Shown here: positions 36,286-43,713 of the stretch, in pieces | Position numbering within the stretch: position 1 is the stretch's first letter | How the letters are laid out: every line of letters starts with the position of its first letter | Source: Agapetus fuscipes | Taxonomy: Eukaryota; Arthropoda; Insecta; Trichoptera; Glossosomatidae | NCBI GenBank assembly: GCA_951799405.1 | Contig: OX637337.1 | Span: 13,700,347-13,764,346 of the forward strand | Length of the DNA: 64,000 nucleotides | Direction: 5' to 3' | Translations under genes and position numbers: made by a program | Notes under the pieces: generated by a model | The model's input: the letters and a program-made list of their open reading frames with translations, nothing else | Databases searched by the model: none | Told to the model about the DNA's origin: nothing

Positions 36286-39200
36286 TAGTAGATAGTAAAT
36301 AGATAGATTGTATAGATAAGTTGTACATTTTATTTAAAAAAACTATTTATTTTATTTGGAAATAAATTAATTTACATCTAATTTTCTATTTTCATTAGCA
36401 ATTAATAAAATTATGTTTTCTTCATACAAAAGTCATCTTTATTAATATTTATGTATATTATTTCTTGTGCAGTCTGATTAAGCCTTGCTGGTATTTTGAT
36501 TTTGGATTTGAAGTAAACACTGAAATAGGAAATTATTTTTGACACCTTTGGTAGGTACCGAACCAGGGCTAGAAGTCTCTTCACCACGGTAATTCTTATC
36601 TACCAAATAGCCGTAATATTTGTATGAAGACCTGTCAATCCAAGATGGCCGCAAGTGAACTGGCCGAACTTTCCTGAAACAGGAGTGATATTGGCAAAGT
36701 GAACCATTTTCTACAGCATGAATGGTCAGCTGCATACCGACCTATAATGCCCGCTTTCCACTGCGAGCGGGAAATAGCTGAGCGGGAGCGGGAAATAGCT
36801 GAGCGGAGCGTAGTGAAATAGTTTTGGCCTTCCATTGCGAAAGAGTTTTAAAAAATAATGGTATTTGCCTTCCACAGCCAACGAGCTCGACGGAGTGAGC
36901 TAGGCGGGAAATGAGATGAGTCAGATGAAAGAGTTGTTTGCCTTCCATCTACAGCGGGCTTAGCGGAGCCCACAGAGTAGCCAACTAGGCGACATGACAG
37001 TGTGTGACAGCTCGTTGCAGCCTACGCCCAGATCAAACGTTTTAATTATTAATAAAAAAGTTTTTTTTTGTTTCGAAAAATAAAAAGTAATGTATTATTT
37101 TGCTTTAATACATAAAAAGTAGATGTTTGAAATAAAACATACATTTTAATATTTTCAAATTTATAAAATAATGTACGATGTGTAGTGTGTGACGGCTCGT
37201 TGCAGCCTACGCCCAGATCAAACGTTTTAATTATTAATAAAAGAGTTTTTTTTTGTTTCGAAAAATAAAAAGTAATGAATTATTTTGCTTTAATACATAA
37301 AAAGTAGATGTTTAAATTAAACATACATTTTAATATTTTCAAATTTCTAAAATAATGTATGATGTGTTTTTGTAAATCATGTATGTGTTTTATCGCTGTC
37401 ACGCAACTGCGCGGGTTGGCGCGGGGGGCACGGGGAAGCGGAGTCAGTTGAAAACTAGCGGCCGAGACCATGACACAGCGGAGTCATTTTTACTCGCTCA
37501 GTCCGCTCCGCTCACTCCGCTGTCGGTGGAAGCACTTCTATGAAATTTACTGTTGCTAGTCGAGCGGAGTCCGTACGGAGTCCGCTGGAAACTCGCTCAA
37601 CTCTGCGACCACTTTTGTAACTCTTTGTACTCGCTCAGTCCGCTCCGCTGACTCGCTGTCGGTGGAAGCACTTCTATGAAATTTACTGTTGCTAGTCGAG
37701 CGGAGTCCGTACGGAGTCCGCTCCGCTCGCAGTGGAAAGCGGGCATAAGTTAAGGAGCATAAACACAATGATCTAAATCTAAGTTGCAAAGATATGTATC
37801 ATTTGAGATTCACATTGAATGCATTCCCACAAGCAGACATGCATAATTTCACACTAACACATGCTGCATGTGGACCTACAATATAAAAACCTAATCCGAA
37901 ATGAACATAAGCCCCACAACTCTTGCCGACCTTCCCTGAAACAGGTGTGCCATTGGCAAAGTGAATAATTTTCTGCAGCATGGGTGGTCAGCCGCAAACC
38001 AACCTATAAGTCAAGGAACATACACAATAAATTATGTTTTTAAAATCAATAAACAATAATATATATGGACATCCAAAACAATGATCTACCCTAAATTATC
38101 TTATTGATTTTACTTCTATCATCAATATTAATCAATATGTACACATACACTGTACATCAACGATTGCAACTAGCTTTATTTAAAGCATCATTTAAAACTT
38201 ATAAATGATTATTTAATTATTTTTGAAATTTATACAGAAAAGGTTTCCTTCTGCCCAATAGAATGACAGCATTCTTTTATTGGTATTCAGCAATGAAATT
38301 ATGCTTGAAATACCAATTACAGTATGAAAATGACAAAAGATATAAAACTTTTAGATACACCTCCTGAAATTTAAAAGGCTACAACATCTTTCATAACTGC
38401 AATCCATAGTACTTCTGTAACTCTGTCGCCATTCCGCTAGGGGTGGCCAGAGCCTCTGCAGAGTTGCCTCCATTTTTTCCTATCCTGACATACCTCTTTC
38501 AATTCCTTCATATCCATCACCTTTTTCATGCATTTTATTCTTTTACACTCACTTTGTATATCCCATTCTTTCACAATCTCCACAATCTGATCACTCCATA
38601 CTTTTCTCGGTCGTCCCTTCCCTCTTTTTCCTTTCACACTTTCTTTGTATCAATTCAATATCTTTAAATGAGCCCAATTTCATTTGATATAATGTCCATG
38701 AAAATATGCACGCTCAATTGTTTCAAGTTAATGGGCTGTGCCGTCTTACTATAATAGTTACAATGATCACTTCAAAATAAGATTCCTTCGCTCATATTTT
38801 CCATTTTCTGAAGAACAGCCGTTCCCAAATTTACAAATCCACAAAACTATTGAATCTCATTCATAAAAATAAAGGCAGGATAAAATCTGCCGGGTCAGCT
38901 AGTATTATATAAACTCACACCTGAGGATGGACACATAGTGCTCCGAAACTAGTTTGTATATATATTAGTGGAAAAAGCATTTCTTTAATGCATAGGTACT
39001 TATATTATTTTCAGATGCATTTGTTTGATATTGACATTCCTGGCAAAATAACCTTCATTGAGTCAGAAGTGTTGTCAGCGGGAAATAAGCTTGCAACATT
39101 TGATCTGGGAGCATTCAAAATTGGCCTCGGCATCTGCTATGATCTTAGATTTGAAGAATTGGCGCGCTTGTATGCAAACATGGGTAACAATATCTGCCTT

Positions 39201-40780
39201 ACAATTAAATTTAATTGAATTTTATTAAACTCTTTAGATAATAATAATAATGAGTTCATTTGTATGGCGCCTTTTCATGACCCTTGGTCATCCCAAAGGC
39301 GCCGGTTGTGAAGGTGGGAAGAGGTGCGTCTTCAGCTGCCTCCTGGAAACCGCCTCACTATCTGTGGTCCGCAGCCTGTCAGGCAGCGAGTTCCAGGCCT
39401 TCCAGGGTTCCCCGAACTTTAAAAATTCTAATAAAACACTACCACCAATAGATCCCACTTCACTGTCTTAATTTTTAAGTTTAATTTTAGTAATTTTTAG
39501 TTACCCGATGATGGAAGTGATTCTGAAAATATTTGTAACATAAGTACTTACTGTAATACTGTAAAAAATCAATAAAAGTGGAATAAAACAAAGGGTTAAT
39601 TTTTTTAATTCTTAATTTAAAAAGTAATCAAACTGTTTTATTGATTGTAGGGGCATTAACTTTGTAATCATTCATCATTAAGGATTATCCTTAATAAAAC
39701 ACTGTTTTATTTTTACAATCATATTAATTTAATTTTAATTAATAATTACTAACGTTTTCTATCATGTTGATCATCTTCAGAAAATATTCCCACCTATTAC
39801 AATTTTTATTTGCAGGATGCAATGTGCTGCTTTACCCCGGTGCATTCAACATGACCACGGGTCCCCTGCACTGGGAGCTGCTCACACGAGCTCGAGCTAA
39901 CGACCTGCAGTTGTTTATGGGGACCATCAGCCCTGCAAGAGACACCAGCGCGGGGTACATCGCTTGGGGGCACTCCACCCTGGCTGATCCCTGGGGCAGG
40001 ATCCTGGCCAAGGCAGGACATGAAAAGGAACTGCTCGTAGCGGATATTGGTAACCTATTCCTGCTCCTTTTTATATAATTCTAGGCTTTATCTAAATCAT
40101 AATGAGGTTTGCAGATGAATTGACATAGACAAAATGTGACACCACCCTGGCTGATCCCTGGAACAACTGGCCAAGGCAGGGCATGAGGAGCAAATGCCCG
40201 TGTTACGAGGATATAGTGGTAAATGAGTATTGTAGAAACAAAGGTAGCAATTCAGGATTTAAGATGTTAGCTCGCCCAGAAAAATGTTTTAAATTTGATT
40301 TTACGCAGAGTCCATAGTACAAAGTTACAGATCTTTCAACAGTGTTATGAGAACAAACATAGTGGTATGGTAAATGAGTCTTGGAGAACCATAGGTGACA
40401 ATCTAGAGTTGTTATAAAAATGAAATAAACCTGCAGAACACAAAGTGAATGCCGTTTTCTATGTTTCCTTGTATTAATTATCTCATTTTTACAGAGTTGT
40501 AAAGGTGCTATCCAATTTTTGGTACTTGGATAGCACCTCAATAACTTTCCATACAACAATTCTAAATTTCAGATATAAAATTATAATTTAATAATTAAAA
40601 AACTTTTTTATTTAAAAAAACTAGAGGTAGGTCTACAGAAGCATTAAAAAAAACAAATAATATTTTGTTGTTGTTTTAGATCTGTCAACCGTAGAAGAGG
40701 TCCGTTCACAGATCCCCACCACTAAACAGCGTAGGACTGACCTCTACGACACCATACAGAAGGGAACCTCTCATCTCTAA
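24673..40780 (+). CDS. Nit2: Omega-amidase (nitrilase homologue 2), complete, six exons
   Basis: Exons 24673-24685, 25575-25721, 26164-26348, 39015-39183, 39816-40049 and 40680-40780 join in phase to 849 nt, or 282 residues, close to the ~276 of human NIT2. The enzyme is a cytosolic carbon-nitrogen hydrolase that deaminates alpha-ketoglutaramate and alpha-ketosuccinamate. The catalytic triad is visible: Glu45 (LVALPECF), Lys115 (KYQK) and Cys156 ([10 protein letters not shown]). Other family motifs are [39 protein letters not shown] and [11 protein letters not shown]. The 13-nt first exon (MMAR plus one base) was chosen because its GTAAGA donor and phase 1 fit exon 2. It is therefore slightly less certain than the others. 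Intron 3 (12.7 kb) holds most of the transposons in the middle of the window. Confidence 0.94.
25848..25975 (+). mobile_element. tRNA-derived SINE, type 2, 3'-truncated
   Basis: The head 'ggtccgtagtctagtggtaa' and a mutated B box (ggcttgaatccca) match the copies at 30826 and 11632. The tail is lost after 'cttcgctggttgttgag'. It lies in Nit2 intron 2. Confidence 0.75.
26414..26733. mobile_element. Candidate MITE with ~36-bp inverted ends
   Basis: ACAAATCAGTCAAA...CCACAGACAGCTC at the left is matched in reverse complement by the right end (about 26698-26733) with few mismatches. The interior has degenerate repeats of 'cttttcggtcaatgacat'. It starts 66 bp after Nit2 exon 3. No clear target duplication is visible, so the superfamily is undetermined. 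Confidence 0.5.
26770..27020 (-). mobile_element. tRNA-derived SINE, type 3 (tRNA-Ser/Leu-like head)
   Basis: On the minus strand an A-box-like 'gggctaagtggccg' and a B-box-like 'gttcgatccct' precede an AT-rich body ending 'tttgtgaagag'. A second copy at 46925-48300 is interrupted by a LINE. It lies in Nit2 intron 3. Confidence 0.6.
27228..28310 (+). pseudogene. RTE-like LINE, 3' half
   Basis: Three plus-strand frames (27234-27704, 27715-27987, 27988-28299) are separated by one frameshift and one stop. They encode the palm and thumb of a reverse transcriptase: [40 protein letters not shown] (YADD altered to YAED), [15 protein letters not shown] and LMYGSEAW. The C-terminal segment has [10 protein letters not shown] and [12 protein letters not shown]. 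This is the reference copy for related fragments at 2700, 29280, 32795, 34388, 38425 and 49330. It lies in Nit2 intron 3. Confidence 0.85.
28620..28860. repeat. Dispersed repeat, partner of 32050-32300
   Basis: The blocks 'ttcaagatggc', 'tctcaaaaacggctcc', 'gatttttctt', 'gttgccatat' and 'ttgttctacaa' recur in the same order at 32050-32300. The two copies flank the hAT and piggyBac-like insertions. Element type unknown. Confidence 0.6.
28881..30164. mobile_element. Non-autonomous hAT-type element with 8-bp TSD
   Basis: Perfect 15-bp terminal inverted repeats (CAGTGCTCCGCAACC) end the element. TTATAGAC is duplicated at 28873-28880 and 30165-30172. The 8-bp duplication and the CAG start are hallmarks of hAT. 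No transposase is present. The interior holds an RTE-like LINE scrap (29280-29400) and a family A copy (29511-29775). Confidence 0.88.
29511..29775 (+). repeat. Family A repeat, near full-length copy
   Basis: A plus-strand copy with an intact 5' edge ('ccttgacttataggttgg') and an A/T-rich 3' edge. It lies inside the hAT element at 28881-30164, so it either inserted later or was captured. Confidence 0.8.
30826..31118 (+). mobile_element. tRNA-derived SINE, type 2, full-length
   Basis: Head 'ggtccgtagtccaggtggta', B box 'ggttcgaatcc' (30881-30891), a body, and a tail with 'gaggtgtgatacacac' and 'aaataaatcagcc', followed by a T-run. This is the best preserved of three copies. It is inserted in the piggyBac-like remnant. 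Confidence 0.88.
31220..31374 (-). pseudogene. N-terminal fragment of a piggyBac-type transposase
   Basis: The peptide starts [20 protein letters not shown] and continues as a strongly acidic Asp/Glu/Ser-rich stretch to about 31220. This is typical of piggyBac-family N-termini ahead of the catalytic domain. Repeat insertions cut it off, and no DDD domain follows. The assignment rests on composition and the TTAA context. Confidence 0.45.
32050..32300. repeat. Dispersed repeat, partner of 28620-28860
   Basis: It shares ordered blocks with 28620-28860 ('ttcaagatggc', 'tctcaaaaacggctcc', 'ttgttctacaaa'). A weaker trace is near 51110-51160. Confidence 0.6.
32580..32790 (-). repeat. Family A repeat copy
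   Basis: A minus-strand copy with 'cctgcaactcttgccgacc' and 'aacaggggtgacattg'. It joins directly onto an RTE-like LINE fragment. Confidence 0.75.
32795..33475 (+). pseudogene. RTE-like LINE fragment, decayed
   Basis: The sequence matches the C-terminal half of the 27228-28310 LINE ([22 protein letters not shown], a trace of [12 protein letters not shown], and GRGRPRK) through many stops. A 175-bp Harbinger-like MITE (33118-33292) is inserted in it. Confidence 0.7.
33118..33292. mobile_element. Harbinger-like MITE, 175 bp, TAA target duplication
   Basis: Nearly half the element at each end is inverted: GGCTGGTTTTAGTGTCGCGC at the left is matched in reverse complement at the right. TAA flanks both ends (33115-33117 and 33293-33295), and LINE coding sequence continues across. 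A 3-bp TAA duplication fits PIF/Harbinger. Confidence 0.85.
33505..34030 (+). repeat. Two family A copies (33505-33670 and 33830-34030)
   Basis: Two diverged plus-strand copies share a subfamily marked by 'ttgtaagcgcgaactcact'. The second meets an inverted copy head-on at about 34027. Confidence 0.7.
34025..34310 (-). repeat. Family A repeat, near full-length copy
   Basis: A minus-strand copy from the 'taatctaatctaatctaagc' end to 'cctataagtcaagg'. The (GATTA)-like 3' end is well preserved. Confidence 0.8.
34388..35045 (-). pseudogene. RTE-like LINE, C-terminal fragment
   Basis: An open minus-strand frame of 213 residues: [73 protein letters not shown]. It is a cleaner copy of the 27228-28310 family but only the 3' part. 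It lies in Nit2 intron 3. Confidence 0.8.
35050..35470 (+). repeat. Family A copies (partial 35050-35125 and fuller 35222-35470)
   Basis: A 3' half followed by a diverged plus-strand copy that starts at 'attccttgacttaagggtta'. Both belong to the subfamily seen at 33505-34030. Confidence 0.65.
35934..36312. repeat. (GATA)n microsatellite, ~380 bp, with duplicated flank
   Basis: Long runs of 'gata' are broken by 'gtaga' variants. The 5' flank 'attgtatgtggaggtcgttg' (from 35902) recurs at about 36219 within the array, so a flank-plus-array segment was duplicated. It lies in Nit2 intron 3. Confidence 0.92.
36480..36605 (-). mobile_element. Degenerate type 1 SINE
   Basis: A minus-strand relic has 'tgtcaaaaataatttcct' and a mutated tRNA-like head (the B-box region reads 'taccgaaccagggc' on plus). 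It aligns with the heads and bodies of the copies at 5745 and 16311. Confidence 0.5.
36650..38035 (-). repeat. Family A copies either side of a Harbinger-like insert
   Basis: One minus-strand copy (36650-36747) is cut by the insert at 36748-37745 and resumes for about 20 bp at 37746. A second, near full-length minus-strand copy follows at 37770-38035. The interrupted copy fixes the TAA target site. Confidence 0.75.
36748..37745. mobile_element. Non-autonomous Harbinger-like element, 998 bp, TAA TSD
   Basis: Inverted ends TGCCCGCTTTCCACTGCGAG are flanked by TAA (36745-36747 and 37746-37748). It is inserted in a family A copy that reads through when the element is removed. The interior has a ~185-bp direct duplication (about 37000-37183 and 37185-37370). 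It also has a ~135-bp-spaced repeat of 'cggtggaagcacttctatg' with GAGCGGAGTC motifs. No transposase is present. Confidence 0.85.
38425..38640 (-). pseudogene. RTE-like LINE C-terminal scrap
   Basis: The minus-strand frame reads [20 protein letters not shown] and [20 protein letters not shown], the extreme C-terminus of the RTE-like family. The rest is lost. Confidence 0.75.
38862..38902 (+). mobile_element. Helitron-like 3' terminus
   Basis: A hairpin, GGCAG-GATAAAAT-CTGCC (about 38874-38891), is followed eight nt later by CTAG and then T. This is the Helitron 3' end pattern (hairpin, then CTRR, insertion before T). No 5' TC end or helicase was identified, so the element's extent is unknown. 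Confidence 0.5.
40099..40225 (+). pseudogene. Decayed duplicate of the 3' end of Nit2 exon 5 in intron 5
   Basis: From about 40141, 'ccaccctggctgatccctgg' followed by 'ctggccaaggcagg.catga' and a 'gatatagtggtaaa' end matches the last ~75 bp of exon 5 and its donor (39974-40052), with substitutions and a small deletion. The preceding ~40 bp (40099-40140) resembles 22360-22405 in the mRpL2 gene. The frame is not maintained, so it is not a functional exon. Confidence 0.8.
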
Positions 40781-40889
40781 ATGTACGACAATCAATCATA
40801 AGAGTTATAAAACAATCCAATGATCGCTTGTAAAATATAGGTGTAGTAATACCTACTATGGTTATTGTATATTTGTATTAAATTTTTTA

Positions 40890-40895
40890 AATAAA
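40890..40895 (+). terminator. Likely Nit2 polyadenylation signal
   Basis: AATAAA lies 110 bp after the Nit2 stop codon, in an AT-rich 3' flank. Confidence 0.55.
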
Positions 40896-41039
40896 ATATT
40901 TTAATTTAATTTTCAGGTGGCTTTGATTTGTAAAGAATGTTTGCATTAATAATAATAAATAGTTGTATATTTTTGATTCTTTGAGTTTTAGGTGCTTTGA
41001 AAAAACAAAAAGAAATTTAGTTCTAGCATGGATATATTT

Positions 41040-41880
41040 TTTTTTTTTAAGGAATCCTGTGCGGGAGGCTCCCCGATTCTTAAAAGTCTTGGGGGTCTAT
41101 GTCACCCTGGAAGGGTGCCGCAGAGGTATTGCTTGAGTTCTTGCTTCTATCGTGAGGCGCTGCAAGGAAGTGGTGATTGATGTTGGTTTTGACAGACATT
41201 TTTGGCAGACACTCAGATCTGCGGGTGATGGAGTAGTCAATTTGGTTCAGCCGCGCCGTCAGATTCGTACAAACTTCGGAGACCGCGCTTTCCGTGTTGC
41301 GGGGCCGGTGGAGTGGAACAGACTGCCACCCGGAGTGAAGAACTCCAAATCTGTGGGTGTATTTCGAGGAGCACTCAAGGCACACTTGTTTAGAAAGTCT
41401 TATCCATGATCGGAGAGGGCCCTTGAGGTGTGACACACACAAAAACGGCGCTCTCTTATCATGTGTAATTTAAAATAAATCAGCCTGTTATTATTATTAT
41501 TATTATTGAATAAAACCGGATTAAATTGGGAAGGGAACACAGATACTGGTAGACCATTCCATAAACGGGCAGTTTGGCAAAGGAATGAGTCATGAAGACG
41601 CCAAGTTCTCATAGTTTTGAGATCGACTGCAAAGGGATGAATCAGAGTCGTACTACGATTTTCCCTTTCTGAAATGCGAGGGGGAGGGATTAATGAATGG
41701 AGCTCATTAGAACAAGCTCCGTGGTAATATCGATAAAAAAGACTGAGCATTCCAACTTTTCTTCTGTGCTGGAGCGGCTGCAGATCGGATGTCAGAGAAG
41801 GATCATTTATCAACCTCACTGCCCTCCTTTGCACAGAATCAAGTTGGTCACTCAACTTCTTGGACATACCACACCTATAG
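41040..41880 (-). pseudogene. CR1/jockey-type LINE 3' fragment, split by another LINE
   Basis: The minus-strand sequences at 41512-41880 and 41040-41190 are one copy of the 9004-10630 family: [40 protein letters not shown], then the C-terminal part. A different LINE fragment (41191-41510) interrupts it. The poly(A) end is seen as a T-run near 41040. Confidence 0.82.
41191..41510 (+). mobile_element. Short LINE 3' end whose tail matches the type 2 SINE
   Basis: The plus-strand frame encodes a LINE C-terminus (VQPRRQIRTNFGDRAFRVAG, PVEWNRLPPGVKNSKSVGVF). The 3' UTR then reads 'cccttgaggtgtgacacac' through 'aaataaatcagcctg' and ends in (TTA)n. The same ~65-bp tail closes the type 2 SINEs at 30826-31118 and 11360-11632. 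Confidence 0.82.
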
Positions 41881-42847
41881 AACACACATATAGAACTGGA
41901 TGGGCTAAGAAATCAATCCTTTGAGAATTAGAAATACGCTACCCCACTCATCACACAAAAATCCAAATTCAGTCTATCGGTAAATTCAGTCACGTGTTTG
42001 TGGGCATACATCTGAGAGCTTTGAATGAATATATCCTCGCAACTTAGATTATAGATTATAGATAGATTATAGTATGGGTTCAAAATTGAAGCACGAAGAT
42101 TAATGTTGACGGGTAACGATTTTATCCAAAAAAGGGAGTGTTGCAGCAACTTCATGCTATTGTAAAATCGTGTTAGAGAAAACATGGATCCTTGATTCTA
42201 CCATAATAGTCTGTGACCTTTAGGTAAACGTTTTAAATTATAAAACGTTTTGTGAACAATCGTCTTCATAATAATTCAAATAAATATATGTTAGTACTTT
42301 GCATTTTATAGTGATCTTCAAAATAAATATTTGAGTCATTTATAAATAATGATGCATGAAAAAAAAAACACGATTGTTTCATCGTGTCAAGGTCATAATA
42401 GTAATTGTTTTTATATGTTTATTTTTATTTTCGAGACAACAGGTTTTTTTTTTTTGGTTTTTTTTTTTTGGTAACCTTCCAACTGTGAACAGGTGTGTTA
42501 CCTAATTGGAAAAAAATACATATAAATTCCAAACTGGGTATTTTCTAAACGTGCCAACAAATGAGAGTAAATGGGTTATAGAACATGGAATAATATTTCA
42601 CTTTAATCACTATTCTATATGATTACGTTGATAAAATTTATTTTTCGTTTGTCGAAATATTTTGTTCGCGAAAGTGACAGCCATTTCTAGAACTAGTGAT
42701 GTTCAAATATATCGGTAATTGCTTCTTCAAGTATGTAACTTCTATGCTCGCGGTAATAGATACTTGTGGACATCATCCCGTACACAATGAGGTGGGAACA
42801 TTTTTGAATTCGGAATTTATCAGATACATATTCTAACAGGGTGCAAA

Positions 42848-43468
42848 GTGGCCCTTGAAAATGGCAGATATACCTACAGACACGACAGGGTACTGGAAAT
42901 ACTAAGGGAGAGTATAAGCCTAACAATTTCCAGAGCAAACAAAGGTTTGACAAGAGAATCCATTGAAAAAATAAAATTTGTTAAGTCTGGAGAAAAGGGA
43001 GAGCGAAGGGCCAGGACCCAGACTTCCATTATAAAAAAGGCAAAGGACTGGAGGCTTGTGATGGATTCCACCACAGGACGATACATTTTCCCAGGAGAAC
43101 TATGCACTACGGCTTTGAGACCCGACATAGTTTTATACTCAAATGAACTAAAGCAAGTACTCTTGGTTGAATTGACGGTGCCGTGGGAGATGAACATCCC
43201 TAAGGACCATGCCTACAAACTAAATAGGTATAAAGGACTAGTGGATGAAATCACAAAGAATGGATATATCACAAGATTGTATGCAGTGGAGGTGGGAGCG
43301 AGAGGACTGCCAGCCAAATCGGTATATACTTTCCTTAAGGATCTGGGACTGAATAGATCCCAAATAAATGGATTTCTGGAAAGACTAACAAAAGCGGCCA
43401 TCTCGGGATCATACCACATTTGGTTGCGAAGATCTGAGAGCCCAGACACCTCTGGACATGCAATGTAG
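42848..43468 (+). CDS. Restriction-like endonuclease region of a LINE (R2-type), 206-codon frame
   Basis: The uninterrupted frame begins VALENGRYTYRHDRVLEILR. It carries a conserved block LRPDIVLYSNELKQVLLVEL, then TVPWEMNIPKDHAYKLNRYK and VEVGARGLPAKSV. The spacing R/K-PD-(~12)-E-(~18)-K..Y matches the PD-(D/E)XK-type endonuclease found C-terminal to the reverse transcriptase in R2-superclade retrotransposons. No reverse transcriptase precedes it and there is no start context, so it is most likely a truncated LINE 3' end. The following ~240 bp may be its 3' UTR. A domesticated protein is possible but unsupported. Confidence 0.6.
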   Translation: MALENGRYTYRHDRVLEILRESISLTISRANKGLTRESIEKIKFVKSGEKGERRARTQTSIIKKAKDWRLVMDSTTGRYIFPGELCTTALRPDIVLYSNELKQVLLVELTVPWEMNIPKDHAYKLNRYKGLVDEITKNGYITRLYAVEVGARGLPAKSVYTFLKDLGLNRSQINGFLERLTKAAISGSYHIWLRRSESPDTSGHAM

Positions 43469-43713
43469 TTAATCGGACTTACATATTGGAAGGAAGGATG
43501 AGTTGGGAGGAATTGGGAACGTTGTCATGACAAAAGGATCCTTAACCAACCAGAGACAGGTCGTAAGTCCTGTGACTCCCATCTCATCCTGACTCCGTGC
43601 GGCGGGCCTGAGTTTGGGTCTTGGATTTTCAAAATTAGAGACCTGACTCGGTGAGACCGTGGATGCTCAGCTATTTCACAAATCTTGCAACAACACTACT
43701 AACAAATCCGTTA

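Noticed and set aside
39505..39560. CCGATGATGG...GAAAAT as a hammerhead core
   Set aside because: The first core base pair is altered and no helix III complement is found upstream.
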